A stretch of 64,000 nt of DNA from contig NZ_OZ245041.1 of NCBI RefSeq assembly GCF_965224175.1, positions 1,550,001 to 1,614,000 of the forward strand, given 5' to 3'. Below, piece by piece: positions 34,231-43,753 of the stretch (position 1 is the stretch's first letter; each line of letters opens with the position of its first letter). Under the pieces are notes generated by a model, which saw only the letters and a program-made list of their open reading frames with translations, did not search any database and was not told the DNA's origin. The position numbers and the translations under genes were made by a program. The DNA is from Kordia sp965224175 (lineage in GTDB: Bacteria; Bacteroidota; Bacteroidia; Flavobacteriales; Flavobacteriaceae).

Positions 34231-36597
34231 TTACTGTTTGATAATTTTATCCGTAAACACACCTTTATCCGAAGTTACTTTTAAGATATATAATCCTTTG
34301 GAAAGTGTTTTTACTGAAATATTTGTATCTATTTGATTGCCAATCAACTTTTTAGAAAGTATCAATTTTCCTTGCAAATCGAATACATCAATCGTTTTAA
34401 TTGCGTTTTCTCCTGTGATGAATAACATATCACTTGTTGGCTTTGGAAATGCTTCTATCGAAGTGTCTAAACTTACTTCTCCAACACTTAAAGGTTCTAC
34501 AATCATGGTAGTTTCATCATTCGTAATAATTGGCGCATTATAATCAAAGAAAATCTCTGCTTTGTTCATGAAAGTATCATTCAACGCTAATGTAGTTTTC
34601 GTTTTTATTTTAAACAATACATAACCATCATTCGTTGCATCATCAAATGGTAAGTCTATATTTTCAAAGATGAATTCCACTTTTTGTCCATCTACTCTTG
34701 TTATAAACTCATGACTTCCGTCGATAACACTCAGTGTGTTCACATCATAACTTGCAGCATCAATATCATCTGTTACAACGACATTGATAGCACTTGCTGT
34801 TCCTGTATTTTCAAAACGAATGAGATAATGCACATATTCTCCAACTTTATCTTCTGTGATTGTATTTCCTTCCAAACAGGTTTTATCATTTGGATCGAAT
34901 GAATTTACGACAGTTTGCACAAAATTTAAAGTATTATCCGTTGGTGTTTCATCGGAAGTTGTTGGTGTTATATTTGCCGTAAAATCTAAATGATCACCTC
35001 CATTTAATGGATAATTAGCATCCGTTGGTGTATTTAGATTCATTGTATACAAAATACTTCTTGATTCTAATGGTGCTAAATTCGTATAGTTCCAACTTAA
35101 ATTTCCTGTATTTTGCGCAACTGCCATTGGATTTGTAGAAATTACATTCATATAATCATCTTCAAAATTCAAACTCACGGCTCCTGACAAAGTAGTCGTT
35201 CCTTTATTTCTATAGATTATTTTATAATCGGTGTCAAATCCAGGTCGTGCTTCTTCCAAAGGAACAATAGTTACTTCCAAATCATTGAAATTTCCATTTG
35301 ATGTAATACAAAAGTCCTGAATATTTGGACTTGTATCTGTTGGAAAATCAACTGTAATACTTGTTGGACTTACTGAAAAATAACTTGGATTTTCTATTTG
35401 CGGCGTTATCGTATGTATTCCTTCTTGTAAAGGAATGGCATAATTTCCTGAAGTATTTGCGGTAAAAATTCCTGTTTCTGTACCATTTGTGATCGAGAAT
35501 GACATATTTGGATATATTTCATCGTTTATATCACAGCCATTTGAATCTGAATCAAATTTTGTTTCTCCTGAAACTGTATAATATGTTCCTCCTGGTGAGA
35601 ATGAACAATACGTATTTATTTCTACTCCATCAACTACTCCATAATATCCTAGAGATGTAATTATACCAGATTTCTCATCCTCATCATCTACACATATAAA
35701 AGATAAATTAGGTAAATTGGCAAGTACCAAATAACCATAAGGGTCAACAAGATAGAAATTTTCTCCATTTTTCATAAATATACTTTCCAACTGACTATTG
35801 TCCATTATATTTACACTAGAGATACGAGGAGTTGTTGTAAAATCTAGGCTAGTAACATTAGTATTAAAACAATCCATTATAAGTAGATTCGGATTATTTT
35901 CAAGAGTTAAGGTATGCAACATTTGGTTATCATGACAACCAAACCCCTGAAGATGAGGCTTATTAACTACTTCCAACTCAGTTAAATTATTTGCACCACA
36001 ATGTAGATTAAAAAGCAAATTATTTGCAGATACATCTAAACTTGTTAACTGATTATCACTACATCCAAAATATTTTAAATTTACATTAGTTGAAACATCA
36101 ATACTCGATAATTGGTTATTGCCACATCTTAAAGTTTCTAAGTTTACTAGAGATGTTACATCTAAACTTGTAAGTTGATTATTCCCACATACTAAGCTTC
36201 GCAAATTCACAAGAGATGATATATTCAAACTTGTAAGTTGATTATAATTACAGCTCAACACTTCCAAAACTGTATTGGATGACAAATCAAGACTATTGAG
36301 TGAATTAAAGCCTACTGCCAATTTTTCTAAATTTATAAAAGCTTCTATTCCTACCAAAGAACTTATATTCTTTGATGATACATACAAACCAATTATAGCC
36401 TCCGCTTCAGTTACCTGAATCTCTCCATCATTATTTGTATCTGCGTCAGCATCAGGATGACCATTAGCATTAGTATCCACTACATTGTCGTTCAACAAAG
36501 CGTTTTTAAAGTTAGCATCAGGAATATTTACAATTTGTGCAGACATTAAGTGTCCAATAAAAATAAAGGTGAGGATTAAGAAGTATTGCTTTTTCAT
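34231..36597 (-). CDS. Leucine-rich-repeat surface protein with T9SS sorting domain
   Basis: I choose the ATG at 36597, not the upstream one at 36675, because it begins a signal peptide (MKKQYFLILTFIFIGHLMSAQ); this gives 788 residues. After a calcium-binding-like stretch (DTNNDGEIQVTEA) there are about nine leucine-rich repeats of roughly 21 residues with the pattern LxCxxNQLTSLDVS. A SdrD-B-like or carboxypeptidase-like beta domain follows, then a DUF11-type domain (FDPNDKTC, IRFENTGTASA), and a type A C-terminal sorting domain (FPKPTSDMLFI, GLYILKV). The protein should be exported by type IX secretion and attached to or released from the cell surface. The ligand is unknown. Confidence 0.88.
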   Translation of the reverse strand: MKKQYFLILTFIFIGHLMSAQIVNIPDANFKNALLNDNVVDTNANGHPDADADTNNDGEIQVTEAEAIIGLYVSSKNISSLVGIEAFINLEKLAVGFNSLNSLDLSSNTVLEVLSCNYNQLTSLNISSLVNLRSLVCGNNQLTSLDVTSLVNLETLRCGNNQLSSIDVSTNVNLKYFGCSDNQLTSLDVSANNLLFNLHCGANNLTELEVVNKPHLQGFGCHDNQMLHTLTLENNPNLLIMDCFNTNVTSLDFTTTPRISSVNIMDNSQLESIFMKNGENFYLVDPYGYLVLANLPNLSFICVDDEDEKSGIITSLGYYGVVDGVEINTYCSFSPGGTYYTVSGETKFDSDSNGCDINDEIYPNMSFSITNGTETGIFTANTSGNYAIPLQEGIHTITPQIENPSYFSVSPTSITVDFPTDTSPNIQDFCITSNGNFNDLEVTIVPLEEARPGFDTDYKIIYRNKGTTTLSGAVSLNFEDDYMNVISTNPMAVAQNTGNLSWNYTNLAPLESRSILYTMNLNTPTDANYPLNGGDHLDFTANITPTTSDETPTDNTLNFVQTVVNSFDPNDKTCLEGNTITEDKVGEYVHYLIRFENTGTASAINVVVTDDIDAASYDVNTLSVIDGSHEFITRVDGQKVEFIFENIDLPFDDATNDGYVLFKIKTKTTLALNDTFMNKAEIFFDYNAPIITNDETTMIVEPLSVGEVSLDTSIEAFPKPTSDMLFITGENAIKTIDVFDLQGKLILSKKLIGNQIDTNISVKTLSKGLYILKVTSDKGVFTDKIIKQ

Positions 36598-37376
36598 GTA
36601 ATTATTTTCGTTAAAGGTATAAAATAATAGTAGAAATTTGTAAATAAATATAGGAACGTAACTACAAGTTAACATGCTTTTTATTTACTTTAATTTTTTA
36701 GAATAACTACATATCAAAAAGTTAAAATAAAAATCCAATAGCACATCTACGGATTCACCGTAACATTCTGATAATCAAAGATCTTACATTTACACTTTAA
36801 TCAAGAAGCTATCACTATACTAAAAGATATTCTCAAACTCCATGGAATCAGAACATTAAGTAAAATTTTACAAAAGGAAATATTTGGAGGAAAAAGACCT
36901 TTCAGACACTGCAATTCATAATCTGATTTTACAATAAATCAAATATGTAAAAACGGATTTTGCTTTAATTGTTACGATTCGTTTTCTGGATCTTGGTTTT
37001 GTTAACTATATAAAAAGTAGATATTCGTTTTAGAATAAAAAAATACGGTTTTACCTTACATTATGTATCAGTTTTTAGTGATGTTAAAATAAAAACCGAA
37101 GTACTTTTACAAAGCAATACAAAATTAGTTTATTTAAATATTATCAAATTTAAGAATTTGAGTGTTAGTGCATAAAATATCTATAGAAGAGGAATTGCTG
37201 AAAAATTTGTATCATTTTTTCATATGTGAATTATTAAGTTAATACTAAGTTTTCTTCAAATTAATCGAAGCATTTCTCTTCTTTTTTATGCCAATAGTAT
37301 TTTCTTCACAAAGTATGAACATAAATGAATGGTTTTCTTAATTCACTTTTCGCGTTTATAAAAGTTGAATTTCATA
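36598..37376. other. Long AT-rich intergenic region
   Basis: About 780 bases without a full gene. Plus-strand bases 36799-36921 encode 40 residues with no start codon (NQEAITILKDILKLHG, then EIFGGKRPF) ending at a TAA; this may be the rest of a decayed gene. The remainder is very AT-rich and shows nothing recognisable. Confidence 0.5.
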
Positions 37377-37672
37377 AAAAAAAGCAGGCCGTAAGCCGAA
37401 TCCTGTCGAGCCTCATCATTTATCTAAAATTATCGTTACCAATAACTTTTATCTGCCTACCCTTGAGCATCGAACGTGCCGTTCTCAAACGCTCATTTAC
37501 ATGGCATTGCACCTCGTAGAGTTTACCTGATTTCACTACAGCATTACCTGTACATTCTTTCTGCTGCACTTGTCCTCGCCTTTCGACGGACGGATGTTAT
37601 CCGCTACAATGCACTATGGTGTTCGGACTTTCCTCTCCTTCCTAAGAAGCAGCGATAAGGTAGCCTGCTTGT
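37377..37672 (-). ncRNA. rnpB: RNase P RNA component
   Basis: On the minus strand the sequence carries the bacterial RNase P hallmarks. The P4 strand GAGGAAAGTCCGAACACC lies near the 5' end and ACAGGATTCGGCTTACGG near the 3' end. The universally conserved ACAGGTAA-type and GAGAACGGC-type cores lie between them. The termini AAGCAGGC and GCCTGCTT pair as helix P1. The length of about 295 nt is compact, as in other Bacteroidetes. The RNA, with RnpA protein, trims tRNA 5' leaders. The 3' P1 strand runs into T8, so the helix doubles as terminator. End points are approximate to a few bases. Confidence 0.93.
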
Positions 37673-37818
37673 CGGCAAAAGTACACTATTGTTTGAAATT
37701 AGGACATATTTACCGTAAAAAAGTAATAAATCTGTATGTATAAAATAGTACACGAAAACTGTTAATAAAAAAGCAGAAGTATCTCTATGTTTTCAGTGTT
37801 TCATTAGATTTGTATTGC

Positions 37819-37826
37819 TATATTTG
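37819..37826 (+). promoter_or_regulatory. Candidate -7 box for dnaX
   Basis: TATATTTG matches TAnnTTTG, 25 bases before the dnaX ATG. Confidence 0.55.
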
Positions 37827-37850
37827 CTCCAGTTAAGATTACCTAATTCT

Positions 37851-39623
37851 ATGGAACATTTCATTGTATCAGCTCGTAAGTACAGACCACAAACATTTAA
37901 AGATGTTGTTGGTCAACAAGCGATTACCAATACTTTAGAAAATGCTATAGAACGCAGTCACTTGGCGCAAGCACTACTATTTTGTGGTCCTCGTGGTGTT
38001 GGAAAAACAACTTGTGCTCGTATTCTAGCAAAAAAAATTAATCAACAAGAAGGCGCTACTGAAAATCCTGATGAAGATTTTGCCTTTAATATTTTTGAGT
38101 TAGATGCCGCTTCTAACAACTCCGTAGATGATATTAGAAGCTTAATTGAACAGGTTCGTATTCCGCCACAAGTTGGAAAATACAAAGTGTATATCATTGA
38201 TGAGGTACACATGTTGTCGCAAGCAGCTTTTAATGCTTTTTTAAAGACCTTAGAAGAACCGCCAAAACATGCTATTTTTATTTTAGCAACGACGGAAAAA
38301 CATAAAATTATTCCAACGATTTTATCGAGATGTCAAATTTTTGATTTTAAACGAATTGGCGTTAAAGATGCGAAAGAATATTTAAAGTATATCGCAGAAA
38401 GTCAGGGAATTGAAGCAGATGATGACGCATTGCATATTATTGCTCAAAAAGCAGATGGCGCCATGCGTGATGCACTTTCTATTTTTGATAGAGTTGTTAG
38501 TTTTTCAGGAAAACAACTTACAAGACAAGCAGTTACAGAGAATTTAAATGTGCTTGATTACGAAATTTATTTTACAGCTACTGATTTGATGTTGGAAAAT
38601 AATATTCCGCAGTTATTGATTGATTTTAATGAGACTTTATCAAAAGGGTTTGATGGACATCATTTTATTGCTGGAATTGCTTCACATTTTAGAGACTTGT
38701 TAGTGTGTAAAAATCAAGCTACAATTGCTCTTTTAGAAGTTGGTGATCAGACGAAACAGAAATATCTAGAACAGTCACAAAAAACGTCGCAACAGTTTTT
38801 AATGAAAGGAATTGAGCTGGCTAATGATTGTGATTTGAAATATAAAACCAGTAGAAATCAACGACTCTTAGTTGAATTATGCTTAATGCAGCTTGCCTCT
38901 ATCAATTATGATGGAGAAAAAAAAAATAGCGATCGGTTCATAATTCCTGCTACTTTTTTTATTGCACATGGTAAACAGACAAATCCTGTAGCCAAAGTTA
39001 GCGAAGCAAATGCTTCTGTTCCTACGCAAGTTCAATCTAACCAAGGAATACCTTCTAATTCGGCATCAACTGAAGCAGAGAAGCCATCTACGGAAGTGAA
39101 CACTGCACCAAAAGCTGTAACGCCGCCACCAAAACCAAAGATTGATATTTCCATGATGCGAAATAAAGTATCTGGTTTGTCATTATCGAGCATTAAAGCA
39201 AAACAAGAGCATTTAAAGAAACAACAGAGCAAAGTTGTGGATCAGAAGGAATTACCTAAAGATCCTTTTACTGAAGAAAAAATGGTGGAAGTCTGGAATG
39301 CGTATGTGGAAAAGATTGATAAGAAAGGAGAAAAAATTATGTCTTCGCTCCTATCTACAGATATTCCAAAGTTAAAAGATGCAACAACAATTTCTATTGA
39401 ACTGCCCAATGAAACGATGAAACTCGAAATTGAACGTGCGCAGTATCCATTGTTAGAATTTGTTCGTAGAGAGTTGAATAATTATGATGTTTCGCTTGAA
39501 ATTGACGTAAACGAACAAACCGTAAAGAAATATGCCTTTACAACTCGTGATAAATATGAAAAATTAAAAGAGATAAATCCTCTAGTTGAACGACTTCGTA
39601 GAGATTTTGATTTAGAAATTTAA
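37851..39623 (+). CDS. dnaX: DNA polymerase III subunit gamma/tau
   Basis: I choose the ATG at 37851, which begins MEHFIVSARKYRPQTFKDVVGQ, over an upstream TTG; the product has 590 residues. It is the clamp-loader ATPase of the replisome. Walker A is GPRGVGKTT (46-54), Walker B IIDEVHML, and the SRC motif ILSRCQIFDF. The four-cysteine zinc module usually found between Walker A and ELDAASNNSVDDIR is absent; that stretch is acidic (EGATENPDEDFAF). A Pro/Lys-rich linker (about 380-455) leads to a C-terminal tau-like domain. It is probably followed in the same transcript by miaE, 11 bases downstream. Confidence 0.94.
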   Translation: MEHFIVSARKYRPQTFKDVVGQQAITNTLENAIERSHLAQALLFCGPRGVGKTTCARILAKKINQQEGATENPDEDFAFNIFELDAASNNSVDDIRSLIEQVRIPPQVGKYKVYIIDEVHMLSQAAFNAFLKTLEEPPKHAIFILATTEKHKIIPTILSRCQIFDFKRIGVKDAKEYLKYIAESQGIEADDDALHIIAQKADGAMRDALSIFDRVVSFSGKQLTRQAVTENLNVLDYEIYFTATDLMLENNIPQLLIDFNETLSKGFDGHHFIAGIASHFRDLLVCKNQATIALLEVGDQTKQKYLEQSQKTSQQFLMKGIELANDCDLKYKTSRNQRLLVELCLMQLASINYDGEKKNSDRFIIPATFFIAHGKQTNPVAKVSEANASVPTQVQSNQGIPSNSASTEAEKPSTEVNTAPKAVTPPPKPKIDISMMRNKVSGLSLSSIKAKQEHLKKQQSKVVDQKELPKDPFTEEKMVEVWNAYVEKIDKKGEKIMSSLLSTDIPKLKDATTISIELPNETMKLEIERAQYPLLEFVRRELNNYDVSLEIDVNEQTVKKYAFTTRDKYEKLKEINPLVERLRRDFDLEI

Positions 39624-39634
39624 TTCCTTGAAAA

Positions 39635-40219
39635 ATGATGTTAGGTTTAAAATTACCAACTGATCCACGTTGGGTAAATATTGCAGAGAAAAATATTGAA
39701 GAGATTTTGACAGATCATGCTTTTTGTGAGCAGAAAGCCGCTAGTACCGCAATTTCTTTGATTGTTAGTTTTCCTGAATATCCAGAATTGGTAGAAGCCA
39801 TGATTGCTTTGGTAAAGGAAGAGATGAGTCATTTTAAAATGGTTCATGATAAAATTATTGCCAGAGGTTGGACTTTAGGTCGCGATCGTAAAGATGAATA
39901 TGTTTCTAAATTGTTGCAATTTTTTCCAAAAGGCGGAAGCAGAACAACACAATTGGTACATAGACTTTTGTATGCAGCATTAATTGAAGCCAGAAGTTGT
40001 GAACGTTTTAAGTTATTATCCGAAAATATGAACGATCAGGAATTGGCTACTTTTTATAAGAATTTAATGGTTAGTGAAGCCAATCATTATACTATGTTTT
40101 TAGGTTTTGCCAGACAATATGGCGATCGTACTGAAGTAGATAAAAAATGGCAATCTTTGCTAGATTTTGAAGCCGAAATCATGAAAGATCTAAGCAAGAA
40201 AGAAACAATGCATGGATAG
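39635..40219 (+). CDS. miaE: tRNA 2-methylthio-N6-isopentenyladenosine hydroxylase
   Basis: The 194-residue protein is a MiaE-type ferritin-like diiron enzyme. It hydroxylates the isopentenyl group of ms2i6A at tRNA position 37, using oxygen. Helices with the expected ligands are seen: EQKAASTAISLIVSFPEYPE, KEEMSHFKMVH, EARSCERFKLLSE and VSEANHYTMFLG. The length is typical of Bacteroidetes MiaE. It follows dnaX by 11 bases on the same strand, so the two are probably co-transcribed. No signal peptide is present and the protein is cytoplasmic. Confidence 0.92.
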   Translation: MMLGLKLPTDPRWVNIAEKNIEEILTDHAFCEQKAASTAISLIVSFPEYPELVEAMIALVKEEMSHFKMVHDKIIARGWTLGRDRKDEYVSKLLQFFPKGGSRTTQLVHRLLYAALIEARSCERFKLLSENMNDQELATFYKNLMVSEANHYTMFLGFARQYGDRTEVDKKWQSLLDFEAEIMKDLSKKETMHG

Positions 40220-40445
40220 TTTTTACAACACTTTACTTTTGTAATTACCTTTTCACTTTTATCTGTTTTATACTTTTGGAATACGTTTGATGTTTTAATT
40301 TAATTACTTCTTCAAAACATTTTTTACAGGCTAGCTGCTACTCGATATTTATAAATTGTAGTTGGTTATTTGAGAGTTATTTTTAAAATCATTTTATTTC
40401 TATTCATGACTAATGTATCTTTAACTTGCATTAAAGTCCAAGAAT

Positions 40446-41138
40446 ATGAAAAAAATCTACATTTTACTTTTAGCAGTATTTGCAAATTTTACCATACAAG
40501 CACAAGACGATGCTAATTTGATAGGAACTTGGTATCTCCATTACGTAGAAGCTTCAGGCACAATAACCTACGTTCCATCTATTACAAATACTTACGAGAT
40601 GACAATCACCAATTCTGGAACTTTTGAATCGATTTTGGGTTATAGCACTTGCAATGCCTTTGCTTCTGATTATGAAATTTTAAACAACAACTCAACTATC
40701 AATATGAATAGCTATACTGAAACGCTTGGTTTTTGTAGCGATCCATTTGAAGGTTTACACTTAGGAATCATGTCAACAGCAATTGCTCATAATTTTGATT
40801 ATTCAATTGATTCGCAGACAGAATTATTAACATTAACCGATCATCTTGGCAGAAAACTCGTATACGGAAAAAGTGTTTTGACTACGAAAGACAATCAAGC
40901 TTTTTCTACTACTATAAAACTCTATCCAAATCCTGTACAGAAAGAATTTTTTGTGAATGGAATTTCTAGCAATTCTAAAGCAACCTACACGATTTATAAT
41001 GTGATTGGAAATGTTGTTACTCCTGAAAATTCGCTGCAACAACACAAAATAAATGTAGCATCTTTAAAAACTGGTATTTACTTTGTAAAGATTCAACAAG
41101 AAGGAAAAACAGGGATAAAGAAATTTGTAAAATTATAA
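40446..41138 (+). CDS. Secreted protein with T9SS sorting domain (paralogue 1)
   Basis: A 230-residue protein with a signal peptide (MKKIYILLLAVFANFTIQAQ). A lipocalin-like or META-like beta domain follows (LIGTWYLHYVE, then CNAFASDYEI), and a type A C-terminal sorting domain begins at KLYPNPVQKEFFVNG. The cargo domain has two cysteines and no enzymatic motif. It should be exported through the type IX system. The next gene encodes a paralogue whose last 80 residues are almost the same while the cargo part differs much more. Its role is unknown. Confidence 0.8.
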   Translation: MKKIYILLLAVFANFTIQAQDDANLIGTWYLHYVEASGTITYVPSITNTYEMTITNSGTFESILGYSTCNAFASDYEILNNNSTINMNSYTETLGFCSDPFEGLHLGIMSTAIAHNFDYSIDSQTELLTLTDHLGRKLVYGKSVLTTKDNQAFSTTIKLYPNPVQKEFFVNGISSNSKATYTIYNVIGNVVTPENSLQQHKINVASLKTGIYFVKIQQEGKTGIKKFVKL

Positions 41139-41289
41139 ATAGAAGCGTTGTTGCTATCTGAGTTGTTTCGCTTTTTCTCTTGATGAGAACAGTAAGTATG
41201 CAATAATATTAAAACTTGTGATTTATAAATTGCATCCTGTAATTCGATAATTATAGTTTCATATATTTTAGTTCAATAGCTGATTAATC

Positions 41290-41297
41290 TATATTTG
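41290..41297 (+). promoter_or_regulatory. Candidate -7 box for the second T9SS cargo gene
   Basis: TATATTTG matches TAnnTTTG, 35 bases before the ATG at 41333. Confidence 0.55.
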
Positions 41298-41332
41298 CTA
41301 GACACAAAACACAACCTTTCAATGAATATTCT

Positions 41333-42034
41333 ATGAAAAAAATCTACTTTTTAATTGTAATACTACTTTTTAGCTTCTCTTCAAAAGCACAAACCGATCC
41401 TGATTTGTTAGGACAATGGTTTTTACATTATGTAGAGTACACAAATAGTAATAGGCTCTATCCGCCAATAGGTCCTACTATTGACATTAATTTTCATCCG
41501 CTTTCAGATCCTAATTTTATTGTCGTTGATGGAAATAGTTCGTGTAATTCGTTTTATGGGAATTATGAAGTCAATAATAGCAATTCTTCTGTTGATATTA
41601 TTAATCTTTCAGTAACACTCGCTTTTTGTGATGGCGATACTTTTGATCCCAGCTATCTTTCAATTATTTCTGATAATACTAACAATTTTTACGACTATAC
41701 AATTGATTTACAAACAGAAACGTTAACTATGATTGATTTGCTAGGGACTAAATTAGTTTATGGTAGACAAGTGTTGTCTACAAAAGAAAATGATTCATTC
41801 TCAAATATTATAAAACTCTATCCAAATCCTGTACAGAAAGAACTTTTTGTGAATGGAATTTCTAGCAATTCTAAAGTAACTTATACGATTTATAATGTAA
41901 TTGGAAATGTTGTTACTTCAGAAAATTTGCTGCAACAATATAAAATAAATGTACAGTCTTTAAAAGCCGGAATTTACTTTGTACAGATTCAACAAGAAGG
42001 AAAAACAGCGATAAAGAAGTTTGTGAAATTATAA
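41333..42034 (+). CDS. Secreted protein with T9SS sorting domain (paralogue 2)
   Basis: A 233-residue paralogue of the preceding gene product. It has a signal peptide (MKKIYFLIVILLFSFSSKAQ) and a lipocalin-like or META-like domain (LLGQWFLHYVE, CNSFYGNYEV). The type A sorting domain KLYPNPVQKELFVNG differs from that of paralogue 1 at only about ten positions. It has its own -7 box, so it is transcribed separately. A bidirectional terminator follows. It is predicted to be a type IX secretion cargo; the ligand or role is unknown. Confidence 0.8.
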   Translation: MKKIYFLIVILLFSFSSKAQTDPDLLGQWFLHYVEYTNSNRLYPPIGPTIDINFHPLSDPNFIVVDGNSSCNSFYGNYEVNNSNSSVDIINLSVTLAFCDGDTFDPSYLSIISDNTNNFYDYTIDLQTETLTMIDLLGTKLVYGRQVLSTKENDSFSNIIKLYPNPVQKELFVNGISSNSKVTYTIYNVIGNVVTSENLLQQYKINVQSLKAGIYFVQIQQEGKTAIKKFVKL

Positions 42035-42059
42035 ATATACGTGTTCATATTCACGCACA

Positions 42060-42097
42060 AAAAAACGTCAAACCGAAAGTTTCAGTTTGACGTTTTT
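42060..42097. terminator. Bidirectional terminator
   Basis: A stem AAAAAACGTCAAAC/GTTTGACGTTTTTT separates the T9SS cargo gene from the convergent barrel gene. Confidence 0.88.
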
Positions 42098-42117
42098 TAT
42101 GTTTAAAAGTATAAATC

Positions 42118-42717
42118 TTATAATCTGTATGTAATTCCAATTTGAATTACAGCGTTTTTCCCTTCAAAATTTGCAGCTCTATCTTCATCAAACATATCGG
42201 CTAAACCAAGATTATAGCGAGCTTCAATATCAACATTTTCCAAGATATTGATACCAATTCCGCCATTGACTCCAAAATCGAAGTTTTTAAAATTATCTTC
42301 AAATTCGTGAATCTTAACACCAATTTGTGGTCCTGCCTGAATATTTAAAAAATCTGTAAGCTCTAACTTCAGCATTAATGGAACTTGTAAATAATCTGCA
42401 CGTAATGCTTCTTCTTTGGCTCCTTGTGCTGAATATAAGAATTCAGGTTGAAAACGCAGTTTACTTACTAAATGCATGTCTATAAAAAAGCCGAACATCG
42501 CTCCTATTCTAGCATCATTTAAACCATCTTGAATATCATTCAGATTTGTTCCTGAATAGTTTGAGATGTTAATTCCTGCTTTAAAACCGTAGCGAGTTTC
42601 AGTATCTGTACTCACGTAATCGTCCATATTTATTGATGCATCACTTTCTGTAATTGTTTCTTGTGAGAAAGCTAAGAACGAACACATTAAAAATGAGAGA
42701 AGTACCAATTTTTTCAT
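42118..42717 (-). CDS. Outer-membrane beta-barrel protein (PorT-like family)
   Basis: A 199-residue protein with signal peptide (MKKLVLLSFLMCSFLAFSQ). The mature part has the alternating pattern of an eight-strand barrel (GFKAGINISNYSG, RFQPEFLYSAQG, YLQVPLMLKLEL, IQAGPQIGVKI, GVNGGIGINIL, VDIEARYNLGL), ending AVIQIGITYRL with a hydrophobic C-terminal strand. This matches the outer-membrane beta-barrel family often annotated as PorT-like in Bacteroidetes. It is not necessarily part of type IX secretion; the function is unknown. Confidence 0.82.
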   Translation of the reverse strand: MKKLVLLSFLMCSFLAFSQETITESDASINMDDYVSTDTETRYGFKAGINISNYSGTNLNDIQDGLNDARIGAMFGFFIDMHLVSKLRFQPEFLYSAQGAKEEALRADYLQVPLMLKLELTDFLNIQAGPQIGVKIHEFEDNFKNFDFGVNGGIGINILENVDIEARYNLGLADMFDEDRAANFEGKNAVIQIGITYRL

Positions 42718-42807
42718 ATGTAAATCTTGTTTTAGGTTGTTCAGATTGAGTATTTTATAACTTTATCTGGTTATTTGAGTTATCTGCTAAAAGTAGATAT
42801 CCGTTTT

Positions 42808-43731
42808 TTAAAAACTCAAAATATTCGATGCTGATTTGTCTTTTTTCGACGTTTCGAAGAATAATGTCTTTATAATACCATCTGACAGTCCAATTTTAGG
42901 TACAAAAATCTTTCGAGCGCCACTCCATTTACAAGCTGATAGATAAATTCGAGTCGCAGGAATGATTACATCAGCACGATCTGGATTTAATCCTAATTCA
43001 GAAATACGTTCTTCATACGTTAAACTTTGTAGAAATTGATATTGCGCATTTAGGTAAATATATGACAACGGTTCGCCAACAGGCGTTCCCGACATTTTGT
43101 ATAATTTATTGATGTTTCCGCCTGAACCAATTAATGATAATCGTTTAAAATCTTTGGTGTTTTTCTTAATCCATTTTTCAATTTCCTTCCAAAAATTATC
43201 ATCCACCATTTTGTTCAACAAACGTACAGTTCCGATTTTGAATGAACGCGATGTTTTTATTTTACCATTAGAAAAGATTGTAAATTCAGTACTTCCGCCA
43301 CCAACATCTACATAGAGATAGTCTTTTTCTTTTTCAATAACATTGTGCAAATCTGTAGAAGCAATAATTTCCGCTTCGCGTTTTCCATCAATGATATCAA
43401 TGTTAATTCCTGCTTTTTTCTTGATGCGTTCTACAACTGCTTTTTTATTTTTTGCTTCACGCATAGCTGATGTTGCGCAAGCCATATAACTTTCTACACC
43501 ATGAATGTCCATTAATAAACGGTACGACTTCATCGCATTCGTCATTCGTTCTACATTTTCTGGAGAAATATTACCGTCCGTAAATACATCTTGTCCCAAA
43601 CGAATTGGCACACGTACTAATGAGCTCTTTTTAAACTTTGGTGATTTATTTTCTTGTTCAATTACATTTGCAACTAATAATCGTATCGCATTCGACCCAA
43701 TATCAATGGCAGCAAATTTTCTAATTCTCAA
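42808..43731 (-). CDS. ppx: Exopolyphosphatase/guanosine pentaphosphatase family protein
   Basis: A 307-residue protein of the Ppx/GppA actin-like ATPase family. It has the phosphate-binding motifs FAAIDIGSNAIRLLVA at the N-terminus and YVDVGGGSTEFT in the middle, and a SLIGSGGNINKL motif near residue 200. The short, single-module form lacks the C-terminal domain of E. coli Ppx. It should remove terminal phosphate from polyphosphate or pppGpp in the cytoplasm. The start is a TTG; no ATG or GTG fits better. It follows ppk1 by 22 bases, so opposing activities lie in one operon. Confidence 0.9.
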   Translation of the reverse strand: MRIRKFAAIDIGSNAIRLLVANVIEQENKSPKFKKSSLVRVPIRLGQDVFTDGNISPENVERMTNAMKSYRLLMDIHGVESYMACATSAMREAKNKKAVVERIKKKAGINIDIIDGKREAEIIASTDLHNVIEKEKDYLYVDVGGGSTEFTIFSNGKIKTSRSFKIGTVRLLNKMVDDNFWKEIEKWIKKNTKDFKRLSLIGSGGNINKLYKMSGTPVGEPLSYIYLNAQYQFLQSLTYEERISELGLNPDRADVIIPATRIYLSACKWSGARKIFVPKIGLSDGIIKTLFFETSKKDKSASNILSF

Positions 43732-43753
43732 AATGGACTTCTTTTTTTATTTG

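Noticed and set aside
36598..36675. Upstream ATG of the LRR protein
   Set aside because: It adds 26 residues before an intact signal peptide; the ATG at 36597 is the better start.
37325..37658. Two short plus-strand reading frames
   Set aside because: Both lie on the complement of the RNase P RNA and are explained by it.
37815..37850. TTG start of dnaX
   Set aside because: It lies upstream of or within the promoter -7 box; the ATG at 37851 gives the conserved N-terminus.
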